From NCBI RefSeq assembly GCF_009884975.1, contig NZ_CP041970.1, positions 3,960,841 through 4,024,840 of the forward strand: a stretch of DNA of 64,000 nt. Direction: 5' to 3'. The position numbers were made by a program, and so were the translations under genes. This DNA comes from Acinetobacter dispersus. GTDB lineage: Bacteria; Pseudomonadota; Gammaproteobacteria; Pseudomonadales; Moraxellaceae. Shown here in pieces: positions 17,207-25,509 of this stretch (positions are counted from its first letter, which is position 1; every line of letters begins with the position of its first letter). The notes under the pieces were generated by a model. It had not been told where the DNA came from and made no database searches. It was given only the letters and a program-made list of their open reading frames with translations.

Positions 17207-17518
17207 ATGTACGCAGTAATCCAAAGCGGTGGTAAACAGCACCGTGTTGTTGAGGGTGAAACCCTTAAAGTAGAATTATTGAAAGCTGAAACTGGCGCGA
17301 CTATTACGTTTGATGACGTATTAATGGTTGTTAACGGTGACAACATTCAAATCGGTGCTCCAGTTGTAGCTGGCGCAAAAGTAACTGCAGAAGTAGTTGG
17401 CCATGGTCGTCACGACAAAATCCGCATTATCAAAATGCGTCGTCGTAAACATTACCGTAAGCAACAAGGTCACCGTCAATGGTTTACCGAGTTGAAAATT
17501 ACTGGTATCGCAGGCTAA
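17207..17518 (+). CDS. rplU: 50S ribosomal protein L21
   Basis: 103 residues, the normal L21 length. It begins MYAVIQSGGKQHRVVEGETL and ends with the basic RNA-binding segment KMRRRKHYRKQQGHRQ, both diagnostic. L21 binds 23S rRNA in the large subunit. TTGGAGTACAT gives a good ribosome-binding site. rpmA follows after 18 bp, forming the universal rplU-rpmA operon, and a terminator closes it at 17806. Confidence 0.97.
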   Translation: MYAVIQSGGKQHRVVEGETLKVELLKAETGATITFDDVLMVVNGDNIQIGAPVVAGAKVTAEVVGHGRHDKIRIIKMRRRKHYRKQQGHRQWFTELKITGIAG

Positions 17519-17536
17519 CACGAGGAGTAAATAGAC

Positions 17537-17791
17537 ATGGCAACTAAAAAAGCCGGTGGATCGACGAAGAACGGTCGTGATTCGAATCCTAAGATGTTAG
17601 GTGTTAAAGTTTACGGTGGTCAAACTGTAACTGCTGGTAACATCATCGTTCGTCAACGTGGTACTGAGTTCCACGCTGGTGCAAATGTTGGTATGGGCCG
17701 TGACCATACTTTATTTGCTACTGCTGACGGCGTAGTAAAATTTGAAGTGAAAGGTCAATTTGGCCGTCGCTATGTAACTGTTGAAGCTTAA
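17537..17791 (+). CDS. rpmA: 50S ribosomal protein L27
   Basis: 84 residues. It opens MATKKAGGSTKNGRDSNPKM and includes GVKVYGGQTVTAGNIIVRQR, the conserved L27 core; its N-terminal tail reaches the peptidyl transferase centre. GAGGAGT precedes the ATG. It is co-transcribed with rplU and followed by a strong terminator. Confidence 0.97.
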   Translation: MATKKAGGSTKNGRDSNPKMLGVKVYGGQTVTAGNIIVRQRGTEFHAGANVGMGRDHTLFATADGVVKFEVKGQFGRRYVTVEA

Positions 17792-17805
17792 GTTTTAATA
17801 GTTCG

Positions 17806-17832
17806 AAAAACCCGCTTTTAGCGGGTTTTTTT
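17806..17832 (+). terminator. Rho-independent terminator of rplU-rpmA
   Basis: AAAAACCCGC / GCGGGTTTTTTT hairpin with a TTTTA loop directly after rpmA. Confidence 0.92.
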
Positions 17833-17861
17833 ATGTCTGCTGGATTTTAAGTTGGGAAATT

Positions 17862-18725
17862 TTATGGTTTTCCAAATTGCCCTGTTTTTAAATCGTCATA
17901 GGCCTGCAGAATTTCTTCATAACTGTTCATAACAAAAAAGCCATGCCCGTTGATCGGCTCTTGTAATGGTGGGGCGGATAAAAATAATAGATCGCAATTT
18001 TCTAATGCGGTAATTGCTACATCATTGTCGAAACTGGACATGATTGCCAAAGCTTGTTCTTCTAAAACTTCTTCATCAGCAGAGAATTGAAGCTTTCCAT
18101 TACGTAAATAAAGTAAGGTACTGTCACCATGACTGGCGGGGAGTATAAGGTGCTGTCCTTTTGCCAGATGGACATCAAATACATGCATTGGGCTAAAGGT
18201 TTGGGCAATACCCTGTGTATTCTGAAATTGTCCTGCCACGATACGAACATAGCCTGCATCATTTTTGAGTATGACTTTTGGGATATTGTGGTTCAGCAAG
18301 CTTTGATAATGTGGCGCAGACATTTTATCTTTGGCGGGTAGATTGACCCACAATTGCACCATTTCAAAGAATCCGCCTTGCTCACGAAATTCAGGGCTGA
18401 AATGTTCAATATGTTGTATACCCGATGCAGCAGTCATCCATTGCACATCACCTTGGCTGATCACACCACCACTTCCTGTTGAGTCTTGATGTTGCAGTTC
18501 ACCCGCAAAAACAAAGGTGACGGTTTCAAAACCACGATGCGGATGTTCATTGACACCTTTTTTAGTGCTTTTAGGTGGCAAACGCCCAGGTCCGATATGG
18601 TCTAAAAGCAAGAATGGGGAAGTGGTATTCCCTAGTTCCTGATAAGAAAAGACTGACAGGGCGGGATAAAAATCGCCAATCGCAAATCGAGTGTCATTAC
18701 GGTGGATAAAGGCAAGGCTTTTCAT
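17862..18725 (-). CDS. Pirin family protein
   Basis: A 287-residue bicupin. The N-terminal cupin holds the metal-binding signature: PHRGFETVTFVFAGEL preceded by NEHPHRG, then QWMTAASGIQHIEHF and a Glu-His pair. The C-terminal part matches the pirin C domain (VFDVHLAKGQHLILP). Bacterial pirins bind a mononuclear metal and some have quercetinase activity; the role here is unknown. The gene is single, convergent with rpmA and transcribed away from lolA. Confidence 0.87.
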   Translation of the reverse strand: MKSLAFIHRNDTRFAIGDFYPALSVFSYQELGNTTSPFLLLDHIGPGRLPPKSTKKGVNEHPHRGFETVTFVFAGELQHQDSTGSGGVISQGDVQWMTAASGIQHIEHFSPEFREQGGFFEMVQLWVNLPAKDKMSAPHYQSLLNHNIPKVILKNDAGYVRIVAGQFQNTQGIAQTFSPMHVFDVHLAKGQHLILPASHGDSTLLYLRNGKLQFSADEEVLEEQALAIMSSFDNDVAITALENCDLLFLSAPPLQEPINGHGFFVMNSYEEILQAYDDLKTGQFGKP

Positions 18726-19013
18726 GGATGATGCTTTTTAAATTATTGGTTTTAGGTTATCAAACTCTTATTTTTCGTCTAGAGCATTGTTGATGAATAA
18801 TTTCTCTGATCTGACATTGAAGTCCTTAATTGGTGAATGGTCGAAAAGTTGAATTTCATCCTTACAATCTCTACATAAAGGCTGCAACTTCATACATAAT
18901 GCAGAACTTTGCGACACGAATTACACAAAACCGTTGCTTTTCTTCATTTTTTTAATGATCAAAAACAGTAAGATGTCGTCATACCAGTAGAAATCTGATA
19001 GAAGGTTGTTTTT

Positions 19014-19718
19014 ATGAATTTCGTAAAAAAAATGGCTTATGCTGCAACGTTAAGTGCAATGACACTTGCTCCAGTTGTGAGTAGTCAGGTATTCGCTGCA
19101 CCTGTAGCTGCATCGGCTCAGCAAGCGACCACAAGTTTGGTTCAACAGTTATCTGGCTTGCAACGATTCACCGCAGATTTTGAACAAACTACAAAAGTTG
19201 CACCTAGTAATAGTAATAAAGTCGCACAGAAAAAGGGCTTAACTGCTCAACATATGAATCAGACGTTCAAAGGGACCATGAAAGTTGAACGTCCTGGGAA
19301 ATTTTATTGGGAAACCACCAGTCCGGCCAAACAAACCATTGTGACCACAGGTAAAGTAGTTTGGATTTATGATCCAGACTTACAGCAAGCTGTTCGTCAA
19401 AGTTTGGATGATCAAATTGCCAATACGCCTGCATTATTGTTATCAGGCAATACCAATCAGATCATGCAGTCCTATCGTGTGACTCAGCCTGATCGTACTA
19501 AACTGTATTACACCCTATATCCAAAACAGGAAGATGGTGCATTCCAAAGTTTAACCATTAGTTTTGGTGGTAATAAAGCACCGAATTTGATGGTATTACA
19601 AGACTCTTTAGGTCAAACCACGTATGTCCGTTTCAGTAATATTAAGGCGAATCAGGCGATTCCAGCATCGGTGTTTAATTTCACACCGCCTAAGGGTACC
19701 GATATTATTGATCAGTAA
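19014..19718 (+). CDS. lolA: Outer-membrane lipoprotein carrier protein LolA
   Basis: A 234-residue periplasmic chaperone that takes lipoproteins from LolCDE and delivers them to the outer membrane. A signal peptide runs to VFA (residue 28), so the mature protein starts around APVA. Then come LQRFTADFEQT, FKGTMKVERPGKFYWET, KQTIVTTGKVVWIYDPDLQQ, all typical LolA blocks. A stretch near residues 60-85 is longer than in E. coli LolA. A terminator follows directly. Confidence 0.92.
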   Translation: MNFVKKMAYAATLSAMTLAPVVSSQVFAAPVAASAQQATTSLVQQLSGLQRFTADFEQTTKVAPSNSNKVAQKKGLTAQHMNQTFKGTMKVERPGKFYWETTSPAKQTIVTTGKVVWIYDPDLQQAVRQSLDDQIANTPALLLSGNTNQIMQSYRVTQPDRTKLYYTLYPKQEDGAFQSLTISFGGNKAPNLMVLQDSLGQTTYVRFSNIKANQAIPASVFNFTPPKGTDIIDQ

Positions 19719-19734
19719 TTGTTTAATTAATTTA

Positions 19735-19760
19735 AAAGCCGCACATGTTGCGGCTTTTTT
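19735..19760 (+). terminator. Rho-independent terminator after lolA
   Basis: AAAAGCCGCA / TGCGGCTTTTTT hairpin with a short loop. Confidence 0.88.
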
Positions 19761-19838
19761 ATGTGAAGCTTGGATACATTTTTTAATTTCATCTCAGGGC
19801 AAGGCTTTGTATAGTGAAGAAAAACATCAGAGACTTGC

Positions 19839-20603
19839 ATGACGATGAATACTTCACAATTATCAAAAATTATTCCACTTCTTCCAATCCTGACTGTTGT
19901 TGCGCTCGCAGGTTGCCAACCTAAAAAAGATACCGCAGCGGCAACTGAAAAAGTGGATATTCCATTGATTCATGCAAAAGTGGTGACAGTTAAAATTCCA
20001 AAACAAAAAGTCTGTTTGGAAGATGGTTGTACCAATTATGATTTACAAACAGTTGAAACCAATCAGAAATGGATTGATGAATATTTCGTGAATCGGATGA
20101 AAAAAGCGGAACCGAATGCATTTTCGAATATTGCGGATCAAAAAGTAAAAGTTCCTGCGGATGAAGCATCACAAAGTGAAAGCAGTACTTATGTGCGCTT
20201 TGTTGGGCAAAACTATAACTTAGCGACTTTTGCGATTCAGACCTATTCATATTCTGCAGGTGCTGCACATGGGATGTCACATCAAGAATTTGTGAATTTT
20301 GATTTGACCAATAAAAAACATATCACGGTCAGTGAGTTGCTTAAACCCGATATGAATACCAAACTGCGTGATGAACTGTATGCATCCAATCAAAACTGGT
20401 TGGAAGACCACAACATTAAAAAAGAGCAATTACAGGTCAGTGATAACTATTACTATGGCGTGAACGGCATTGTCTTCGTCTATCCATTGTATGAATTGGC
20501 TTCCTATGCGGAAGGTATGAGTGAATTGACGCTGCCATATTATGCTGCCAAGCAGTTTGTAAAAGCAGAATACTTACCAAGTCTGCCAAAAGATCCGAAC
20601 TAG
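19839..20603 (+). CDS. DUF3298/RsiV-like lipoprotein
   Basis: A 254-residue protein with a lipoprotein signal; the lipobox is LAGC with Cys 26. The mature part resembles the DUF4163-DUF3298 (PdaC/RsiV-like) architecture: ATFAIQTYSYSAGAAHGM, NFDLTNKKHITVSELL and a C-terminal YPLYELASYAEGMSELTLPY. RsiV-type proteins bind lysozyme in Firmicutes, but no such function can be claimed here. ATG 19839 has GAGA spaced about six bases upstream; ATG 19845 is an alternative. It is likely an envelope lipoprotein handled by the Lol system whose carrier is encoded just upstream. Confidence 0.78.
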   Translation: MTMNTSQLSKIIPLLPILTVVALAGCQPKKDTAAATEKVDIPLIHAKVVTVKIPKQKVCLEDGCTNYDLQTVETNQKWIDEYFVNRMKKAEPNAFSNIADQKVKVPADEASQSESSTYVRFVGQNYNLATFAIQTYSYSAGAAHGMSHQEFVNFDLTNKKHITVSELLKPDMNTKLRDELYASNQNWLEDHNIKKEQLQVSDNYYYGVNGIVFVYPLYELASYAEGMSELTLPYYAAKQFVKAEYLPSLPKDPN

Positions 20604-20710
20604 TTTGGGTGCAGCATTTACATATGATGTGTAGATGCTGCGCAAGCGCTGTATTTTTTTAGGTTAAAGCCTTACACTATAGCCAGTTTTTTCTCTATTC
20701 ATGATTGATT

Positions 20711-21982
20711 ATGATCGACCCAAAATTACTCAGAAATAATATTGAAGCAGTCAATGCTGCTTTGGCAAAACGTGGTATTCAGCTAAATGTACAAGAGTGG
20801 GCTGATTTAGAAGCTCGCCGTAAAGATTTGCAATCCAAAGCTGAAAACTTACAAGCAGAGCGTAATGCAGGTGCCAAGCAAGTCGGTCAAATTAAAAAAT
20901 CAGGTGGAGATGCTTCTGAGATCATGGCGCGTATGGCGGCCATTGGTGATGAAATTAAAGCCGCAGAAGTAGCTTTGGCTGAGTTGCAAGCTGAGCTTGA
21001 GCAGAAGTCTCTCGCAATTCCAAACCTGCCAGATGAATCAGTCCCTTTTGGTAAAGATGAAAGCGATAACCTTGAAATCTTGAAGTGGGGTACACCACGC
21101 CAGTTTGATTTCGAAATCAAAGACCATACCGATCTTGGTGAAATGATGGGTGGTCTGGAATTTGAAACAGCGACTAAATTGACAGGTTCACGTTTCAGCG
21201 TATTGAAAGGACCTTTGGCACGTTTACAACGTGCTTTAGCCCAGTTCATGCTCGATACACATACGCTTAAAAATGGTTATACCGAAGCTTATGTACCGTA
21301 TTTGGTCAATGCAGACAGCTTACGTGGTACAGGTCAGCTCCCTAAGTTTGAAGAAGATTTGTTCAAGCTACAAGGTGAAAAAGAGTATTACCTGATTCCA
21401 ACCGCTGAAGTGCCAGTAACGAACTTCGTTCGTGATGAAATTATTGATGCGGATCGTTTACCACTGAAATATTCTGCACACACGCCATGTTTCCGCAGTG
21501 AAGCAGGTTCTTATGGTCGTGATACCCGTGGTTTGATTCGTCAACATCAATTCGACAAGGTCGAAATGGTGCAAATCGTAAAACCAGAGCACTCTATGCA
21601 GGCACTTGAAGAGTTGACTGCACACGCAGAGGGCATTTTGCAGGCATTAGGCTTACCGTACCGTAAGATTTTGCTCTGTGGTGGTGACATGGGCTTCGGT
21701 GCAGTTAAAACGTATGACTTAGAAGTATGGGTGCCGAGCCAAGATACCTATCGTGAAATCTCAAGCTGCTCAAATGTGGGCGATTTCCAAGCACGCCGCA
21801 TGAAAGCACGCTACCGTGTTGATCAGAAGAAGATCGAATTGGTGCATACCTTGAATGGTTCAGGTTTGGCAGTTGGTCGTACCTTACTTGCAGTGATGGA
21901 AAACTATCAACGCGCTGATGGTTCAATCGAGATTCCAGAAGTTTTACGTCCATATATGGGCGGTGTTAGCTACATCGACTAA
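20711..21982 (+). CDS. serS: Seryl-tRNA synthetase
   Basis: A class II synthetase of 423 residues. The N-terminal arm (about residues 1-110) is a long coiled coil that holds the tRNA-Ser variable arm. Motif 2 includes CFRSEAGSYGRDTRGLIRQH and motif 3 LNGSGLAVGRTLLAVMENYQ. It charges tRNA-Ser and tRNA-Sec. The frame is open from TTG 20705, but MIDPKLLRNN from ATG 20711 is the family N-terminus. cysG follows after 67 bp on the same strand. Confidence 0.96.
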   Translation: MIDPKLLRNNIEAVNAALAKRGIQLNVQEWADLEARRKDLQSKAENLQAERNAGAKQVGQIKKSGGDASEIMARMAAIGDEIKAAEVALAELQAELEQKSLAIPNLPDESVPFGKDESDNLEILKWGTPRQFDFEIKDHTDLGEMMGGLEFETATKLTGSRFSVLKGPLARLQRALAQFMLDTHTLKNGYTEAYVPYLVNADSLRGTGQLPKFEEDLFKLQGEKEYYLIPTAEVPVTNFVRDEIIDADRLPLKYSAHTPCFRSEAGSYGRDTRGLIRQHQFDKVEMVQIVKPEHSMQALEELTAHAEGILQALGLPYRKILLCGGDMGFGAVKTYDLEVWVPSQDTYREISSCSNVGDFQARRMKARYRVDQKKIELVHTLNGSGLAVGRTLLAVMENYQRADGSIEIPEVLRPYMGGVSYID

Positions 21983-22049
21983 ACTTTGCATTGATTTTGT
22001 GCATAGTTTTTGCTTTAGCTCAATCAGATTGAAAATATAGAGGCGTGAC

Positions 22050-23423
22050 GTGGAAATTTTCCCAATCTCTTTAAAGTTGCAGCAGCAACGTTGTCTGATT
22101 GTGGGTGGTGGGCATATCGCCTACCGCAAAGCAAACCTGCTCGTCAAAGCCGGTGCAATTGTTGATGTGATTGCACCAGACATCATTACTGAATTACGTC
22201 AACTTGTTGAGCAATCGGCAGGGCAATATATTCAAGATCCTTTTTCTGAAAATATTCTGGCAACAGCTTATCGCTTAGTGATTGCTGCGACAGACCAGCC
22301 TGATGTCAATAAAGCGGTATTTGAACAGTGCGAACAGCGTAATCTGTTGGTCAACAGTGTCGATGATATTCCGCATTGCCGTTTTATGGTGCCTGCGATT
22401 ATTGATCGTTCGCCCTTGGTGATTTCGGTTGCCTCCAATGGTGCATCACCTGTTTTATCTAGACAGCTACGTACTCAGATCGAAACCATTGTGCCGCATG
22501 GCATGGGCAAACTGGCTGAGTTTTCGGGACAATGGCGTAAGCAAGTGAAAGCCAAAATTGCCAATCCAGATGAGCGTCGTATTTTTTGGGAAAACTTGTA
22601 CGCCAGTCCGCTGAAAGAACAGGTTTTCAATGACAATATTGATGTCGCCAATGATCTGATTCAACAAGCTTTGACTGAATGGACTGCACCGAAAGGTGAG
22701 GTGTATTTGGTCGGCGCGGGGCCGGGCGATCCTGAGCTTTTGACCTTAAAAGCCTTGCGTTTAATGCAGCAAGCCGATGTAGTGATTTACGATCGCTTAG
22801 TATCTGTGCCCATCTTGGAATTGTGTCGCCGTGATGCTGAAAAGATTTATGTCGGTAAAGCGCGTTCTAATCATTCGGTTCCACAAGATGGTATCAATGC
22901 TTTATTGGTGGAATATGCACAGCAAGGTAAACGTGTTTGCCGTTTAAAAGGCGGAGATCCCTTTATCTTTGGCCGTGGTGGAGAGGAAATTCAGGAATTG
23001 GTGGAAGCCAATGTGACTTTCCAAGTTGTTCCGGGCATTACCGCAGCTTCAGGTTGTTCTGCCTATGCAGGTATTCCACTGACACATCGTGATTATGCGC
23101 AAAGTGTACGTTTCCTGACAGGTCATTTAAAAGAAGGCTCACCTGAGTTACCTTGGAATGAACTGGTGTATGAAAACCAAACTTTGGTGTTATACATGGG
23201 CTTGGTCGGTTTGGAACGCATTTGTGAGCAATTGATTGCACATGGTCAACGTCCAACTATGCCTGTGGCCTTAATTTCTAAAGGAACAACCCCTGATCAG
23301 AAAGTGGTGGTGGGTACATTGGCGGATATCGCGACCAAAGTATCTGAACATCAGATCGTAGCGCCGACTTTAACTATTATTGGTGAAGTGGTGAGCCTAC
23401 GTGAACAGTTAAAATGGCAATAG
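22050..23423 (+). CDS. cysG: Siroheme synthase (multifunctional CysG)
   Basis: A 457-residue fusion. Residues about 1-205 are the precorrin-2 dehydrogenase/sirohydrochlorin ferrochelatase module (CLIVGGGHIAYRKANLL, SVDDIPHCRFMVPAI, SVASNGASPVLSR). Residues about 215-457 are the uroporphyrinogen-III C-methyltransferase module (VYLVGAGPGDPELLTLKAL, GGDPFIFGRGGEE). Together they make siroheme, the cofactor of sulfite and nitrite reductases. The start is GTG 22050 with AGAGG six bases upstream and no better ATG. The stop TAG is followed immediately by repeat copy B. Confidence 0.95.
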   Translation: MEIFPISLKLQQQRCLIVGGGHIAYRKANLLVKAGAIVDVIAPDIITELRQLVEQSAGQYIQDPFSENILATAYRLVIAATDQPDVNKAVFEQCEQRNLLVNSVDDIPHCRFMVPAIIDRSPLVISVASNGASPVLSRQLRTQIETIVPHGMGKLAEFSGQWRKQVKAKIANPDERRIFWENLYASPLKEQVFNDNIDVANDLIQQALTEWTAPKGEVYLVGAGPGDPELLTLKALRLMQQADVVIYDRLVSVPILELCRRDAEKIYVGKARSNHSVPQDGINALLVEYAQQGKRVCRLKGGDPFIFGRGGEEIQELVEANVTFQVVPGITAASGCSAYAGIPLTHRDYAQSVRFLTGHLKEGSPELPWNELVYENQTLVLYMGLVGLERICEQLIAHGQRPTMPVALISKGTTPDQKVVVGTLADIATKVSEHQIVAPTLTIIGEVVSLREQLKWQ

Positions 23424-23512
23424 AATCCCTCCTTGCGGAGCTATAACCGCTCCTCACCTCTTTAAAAAAGAGAGGAGTTCCTCCCTTTTTCAAAGGGAGG
23501 CTAGGAGGGATT
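23424..23512. repeat. Dispersed intergenic repeat, copy B
   Basis: Begins AATCCCTCC directly after the cysG stop codon and ends GGAGGGATT just before the trmL leader. Inside are hairpins CCTCTTT / AAGAGAGG and CCTCCC / GGGAGG. Two units lie with their AATCCC ends outward, opposite to copy A. It may also serve as the cysG terminator. Confidence 0.72.
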
Positions 23513-23532
23513 ATGAAAAGTAGAGAAAATTT

Positions 23533-24003
23533 GTGATTCATGTCGTCCTATACGAACCTGAGATTCCAGCGAATACAGGTAATATCATTCGTCTATGTGC
23601 CAATACAGGTGCGCAACTCCATTTGGTCAAGCCTTTAGGCTTTGAGCTGGATGATAAGAAGTTGAAACGTGCAGGTTTGGATTACCATGAATGGGCGAGA
23701 ATGCAAATTTGGGACAATATCGAACTTTGTCTTGCTGATTTAAAAGCCAAGGGGGTGGAGCATGTTTTCCCGCTTACTACTAAAGGTTCAGCAACACCGC
23801 ATACCGTTGATCTGAATCGTCCAGTTGCCTTATTGATGGGGCCTGAAACCCGAGGTTTACCAGAGCAGGTACGTCTCATGTTCCCACAAGAGCAGTGGAT
23901 TCGTTTACCAATGGCTGAAAATTCAAGAAGTTTAAACCTTTCCAATGCGACGGCCGTGATTGTGTACGAAGCGTGGAGACAGCAAGGTTTTAAACAACTC
24001 TAA
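23533..24003 (+). CDS. trmL: tRNA (cytidine(34)-2'-O)-methyltransferase
   Basis: A 156-residue SPOUT-class methyltransferase. Motifs: ANTGNIIRLCANTG near the N-terminus, LLMGPETRGLPEQV in the middle and the trefoil-knot segment LNLSNATAVIVYEA at the C-terminus. It 2'-O-methylates the wobble base of tRNA-Leu isoacceptors. The start is GTG 23533 (MIHVVLYEPEIP) with a weak AGAG upstream. It is convergent with the VOC gene; the two stops abut at 24003/24004. Confidence 0.92.
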   Translation: MIHVVLYEPEIPANTGNIIRLCANTGAQLHLVKPLGFELDDKKLKRAGLDYHEWARMQIWDNIELCLADLKAKGVEHVFPLTTKGSATPHTVDLNRPVALLMGPETRGLPEQVRLMFPQEQWIRLPMAENSRSLNLSNATAVIVYEAWRQQGFKQL

Positions 24004-24384
24004 TCAAAGATCGCCATATGGACTTGCGACAACTAGCGTATAGCCATTTGGGTCTTTAAACCAAATTTCGCGATGATGCGCGTTGGGGTTATATTTAGGG
24101 CCTTCTAAAATTTCAACTTGATGGGTTTGTAGCTTTTGTACAATCTCATCAAATTGATTGCTTTCAAACCACAATAAAACTCCATTCCCAATCACTCGTT
24201 TGGGATCACCAATATGTGGATGTTCATGCGCTTGCCATTGATGCAGTTGCAACACCATACGCTGTTCATATAGCAACTGTTCATAGTCTTTGCCGCCATG
24301 ACCACTTTCTAAACCAAGTATTGTTTGATACCACTGACTGGTTTTCTCAACATCTGCAACTGCAATTAAAGGTTGTGGATACAT
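24004..24384 (-). CDS. VOC-family (glyoxalase/bleomycin-resistance fold) protein
   Basis: About 126 residues with the vicinal-oxygen-chelate fold: PLIAVADVEKTSQWYQTILGLE at the N-terminus and a C-terminal REIWFKDPNGYTLVVASP. Candidate metal ligands are His and Glu in these blocks. The substrate is unknown; many such proteins detoxify electrophiles or bind small ligands. TGAGGT with five-base spacing supports ATG 24384 (MYPQPLIAV); ATG 24408, abutting the HxlR stop, is an alternative. It lies 24 bp downstream of the HxlR gene and is probably co-transcribed with it. Confidence 0.82.
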   Translation of the reverse strand: MYPQPLIAVADVEKTSQWYQTILGLESGHGGKDYEQLLYEQRMVLQLHQWQAHEHPHIGDPKRVIGNGVLLWFESNQFDEIVQKLQTHQVEILEGPKYNPNAHHREIWFKDPNGYTLVVASPYGDL

Positions 24385-24408
24385 ATGAACCTCACTATAT
24401 CGTCTCAT

Positions 24409-24783
24409 TTATTCTTCTTGAATTGAATCAAATCGTTGTTGAGCATAAATGACTTGTTCGATATTACTTTCAGCCCAATCTTTGAGTTGATACGCCATTT
24501 TTGCGACTTCTAAACCGAGTGCGGTGAGTGAATAATCTACTCGAATCGGCGCAGTATTTTGTACTTGTCTTTCAATAAAACCATCGCGTTCCAGCATTTT
24601 TAGTTTTTGAGATAACACTTTAGGTGAAATGCCTTGAATGCTTTTTTTGAGTAAATTGAAATGTTGGGTTTCTCGCGCAAGGACATTGATGATCATCAGT
24701 ACCCATTTGTCTGCAATTTTTTCAAAAAATAACCGAGCAGGGCAATGTTGTTGATAAATATCATATTTTAATGCCTGATTCAT
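24409..24783 (-). CDS. HxlR-family winged-helix regulator
   Basis: About 124 residues. CPARLFFEKIADKWVLMII at residues about 15-33 and FNLLKKSIQGISPKVLSQKL match the HxlR/MarR-like DNA-binding domain, including the Cys near the N-terminus often used for redox or electrophile sensing. GAGGG is well spaced from ATG 24783, so earlier in-frame codons are unlikely. It is divergent from a flavodoxin-type reductase gene, a standard HxlR arrangement, and a palindrome lies between them. Confidence 0.88.
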   Translation of the reverse strand: MNQALKYDIYQQHCPARLFFEKIADKWVLMIINVLARETQHFNLLKKSIQGISPKVLSQKLKMLERDGFIERQVQNTAPIRVDYSLTALGLEVAKMAYQLKDWAESNIEQVIYAQQRFDSIQEE

Positions 24784-24818
24784 AGCTAAAACCCTCAAAT
24801 TCCCAATTGAATGTCCCT

Positions 24819-24836
24819 AGTTACCATCTGGTAACT
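24819..24836. promoter_or_regulatory. Palindromic operator candidate for the HxlR regulator
   Basis: AGTTACCA-TC-TGGTAACT is an 18-bp perfect inverted repeat between the divergent HxlR and flavodoxin genes. It ends two bases before the -35 box of the flavodoxin promoter. Confidence 0.65.
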
Positions 24837-24838
24837 AA

Positions 24839-24866
24839 TTGACACCTAGTTTCTAAAATATATCAT
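24839..24866 (+). promoter_or_regulatory. Promoter of the flavodoxin-type gene
   Basis: TTGACA (24839-24844), 16-bp spacer, TATCAT (24861-24866), 35 bp before the ATG. Confidence 0.65.
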
Positions 24867-24900
24867 TAAATCGAACTTTTGAAAAATTTTGGATACTCTC

Positions 24901-25455
24901 ATGACACAAATTGCGGTTGTTTACTTCTCTGGCTATGGCCATACCAAAGTGGTTGCTGAAACTTTTGCGGGTGCGATTGACGCATCATTAATTGAAATTG
25001 ATCAGAATGGTGAGATTACCGAGCAAGACTGGCAGACTTTAAATGAGGCACAAGGTATTGTGTTTGGAGCGCCAACTTATATGGCGGCAGCCCCTTGGCA
25101 ATTTAAAAAGTTTGCCGACGCTTCTTCAAAAATCTGGTTTACCCGTGGCTGGCAGGATAAAGTCTTTGCAGGCTTTACCAATAGCGCGAGCTTGAATGGT
25201 GATAAGCAAGTGACCTTGATTCAGTTACAAACTTTGGCTTCACAGCATGGCGGGATTTGGGTGAGCTTAGGTTTGTTACCTGCCAATACCAAAAATGCGA
25301 AACGTGAAGATGTGAACAATTTAGGTGGCTCTGTAGGTTTGTTGGTTCAATCACCATCAGATGCCAGTACCGATGAGATCCCAACAGGGGACTTGGAAAC
25401 AGCGAAACTTTATGCACAACGTGTGAAATCGATTGTCGAAAAGCTGCATGGCTAA
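24901..25455 (+). CDS. Flavodoxin-fold NAD(P)H-dependent oxidoreductase (WrbA-like)
   Basis: A 184-residue flavoprotein. It starts MTQIAVVYFSGYGHTKVVAE, the FMN-phosphate loop, and continues with GIVFGAPTYMAAAPWQFKKF, typical of flavodoxin/WrbA-type quinone reductases. A two-electron quinone reduction is the likely reaction. A TTG at 24889 is in frame, but the ATG at 24901 gives the usual start. It is divergent from the HxlR gene and probably under its control. Confidence 0.85.
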   Translation: MTQIAVVYFSGYGHTKVVAETFAGAIDASLIEIDQNGEITEQDWQTLNEAQGIVFGAPTYMAAAPWQFKKFADASSKIWFTRGWQDKVFAGFTNSASLNGDKQVTLIQLQTLASQHGGIWVSLGLLPANTKNAKREDVNNLGGSVGLLVQSPSDASTDEIPTGDLETAKLYAQRVKSIVEKLHG

Positions 25456-25468
25456 ATTTTCAAGCCAT

Positions 25469-25497
25469 AAAAAAGGCGCATTCAGCGCCTTTTTTAT
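25469..25497. terminator. Bidirectional terminator
   Basis: AAAAAAGGCGC / GCGCCTTTTTT hairpin with loop ATTCA, between the convergent flavodoxin and permease genes; A and T runs on both sides suit both directions. Confidence 0.9.
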
Positions 25498-25509
25498 TAC
25501 CTCATCAGA

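Noticed and set aside
17031..17219. 62-codon plus-strand frame between ispB and rplU
   Set aside because: It overlaps the rplU promoter and start and looks non-coding.
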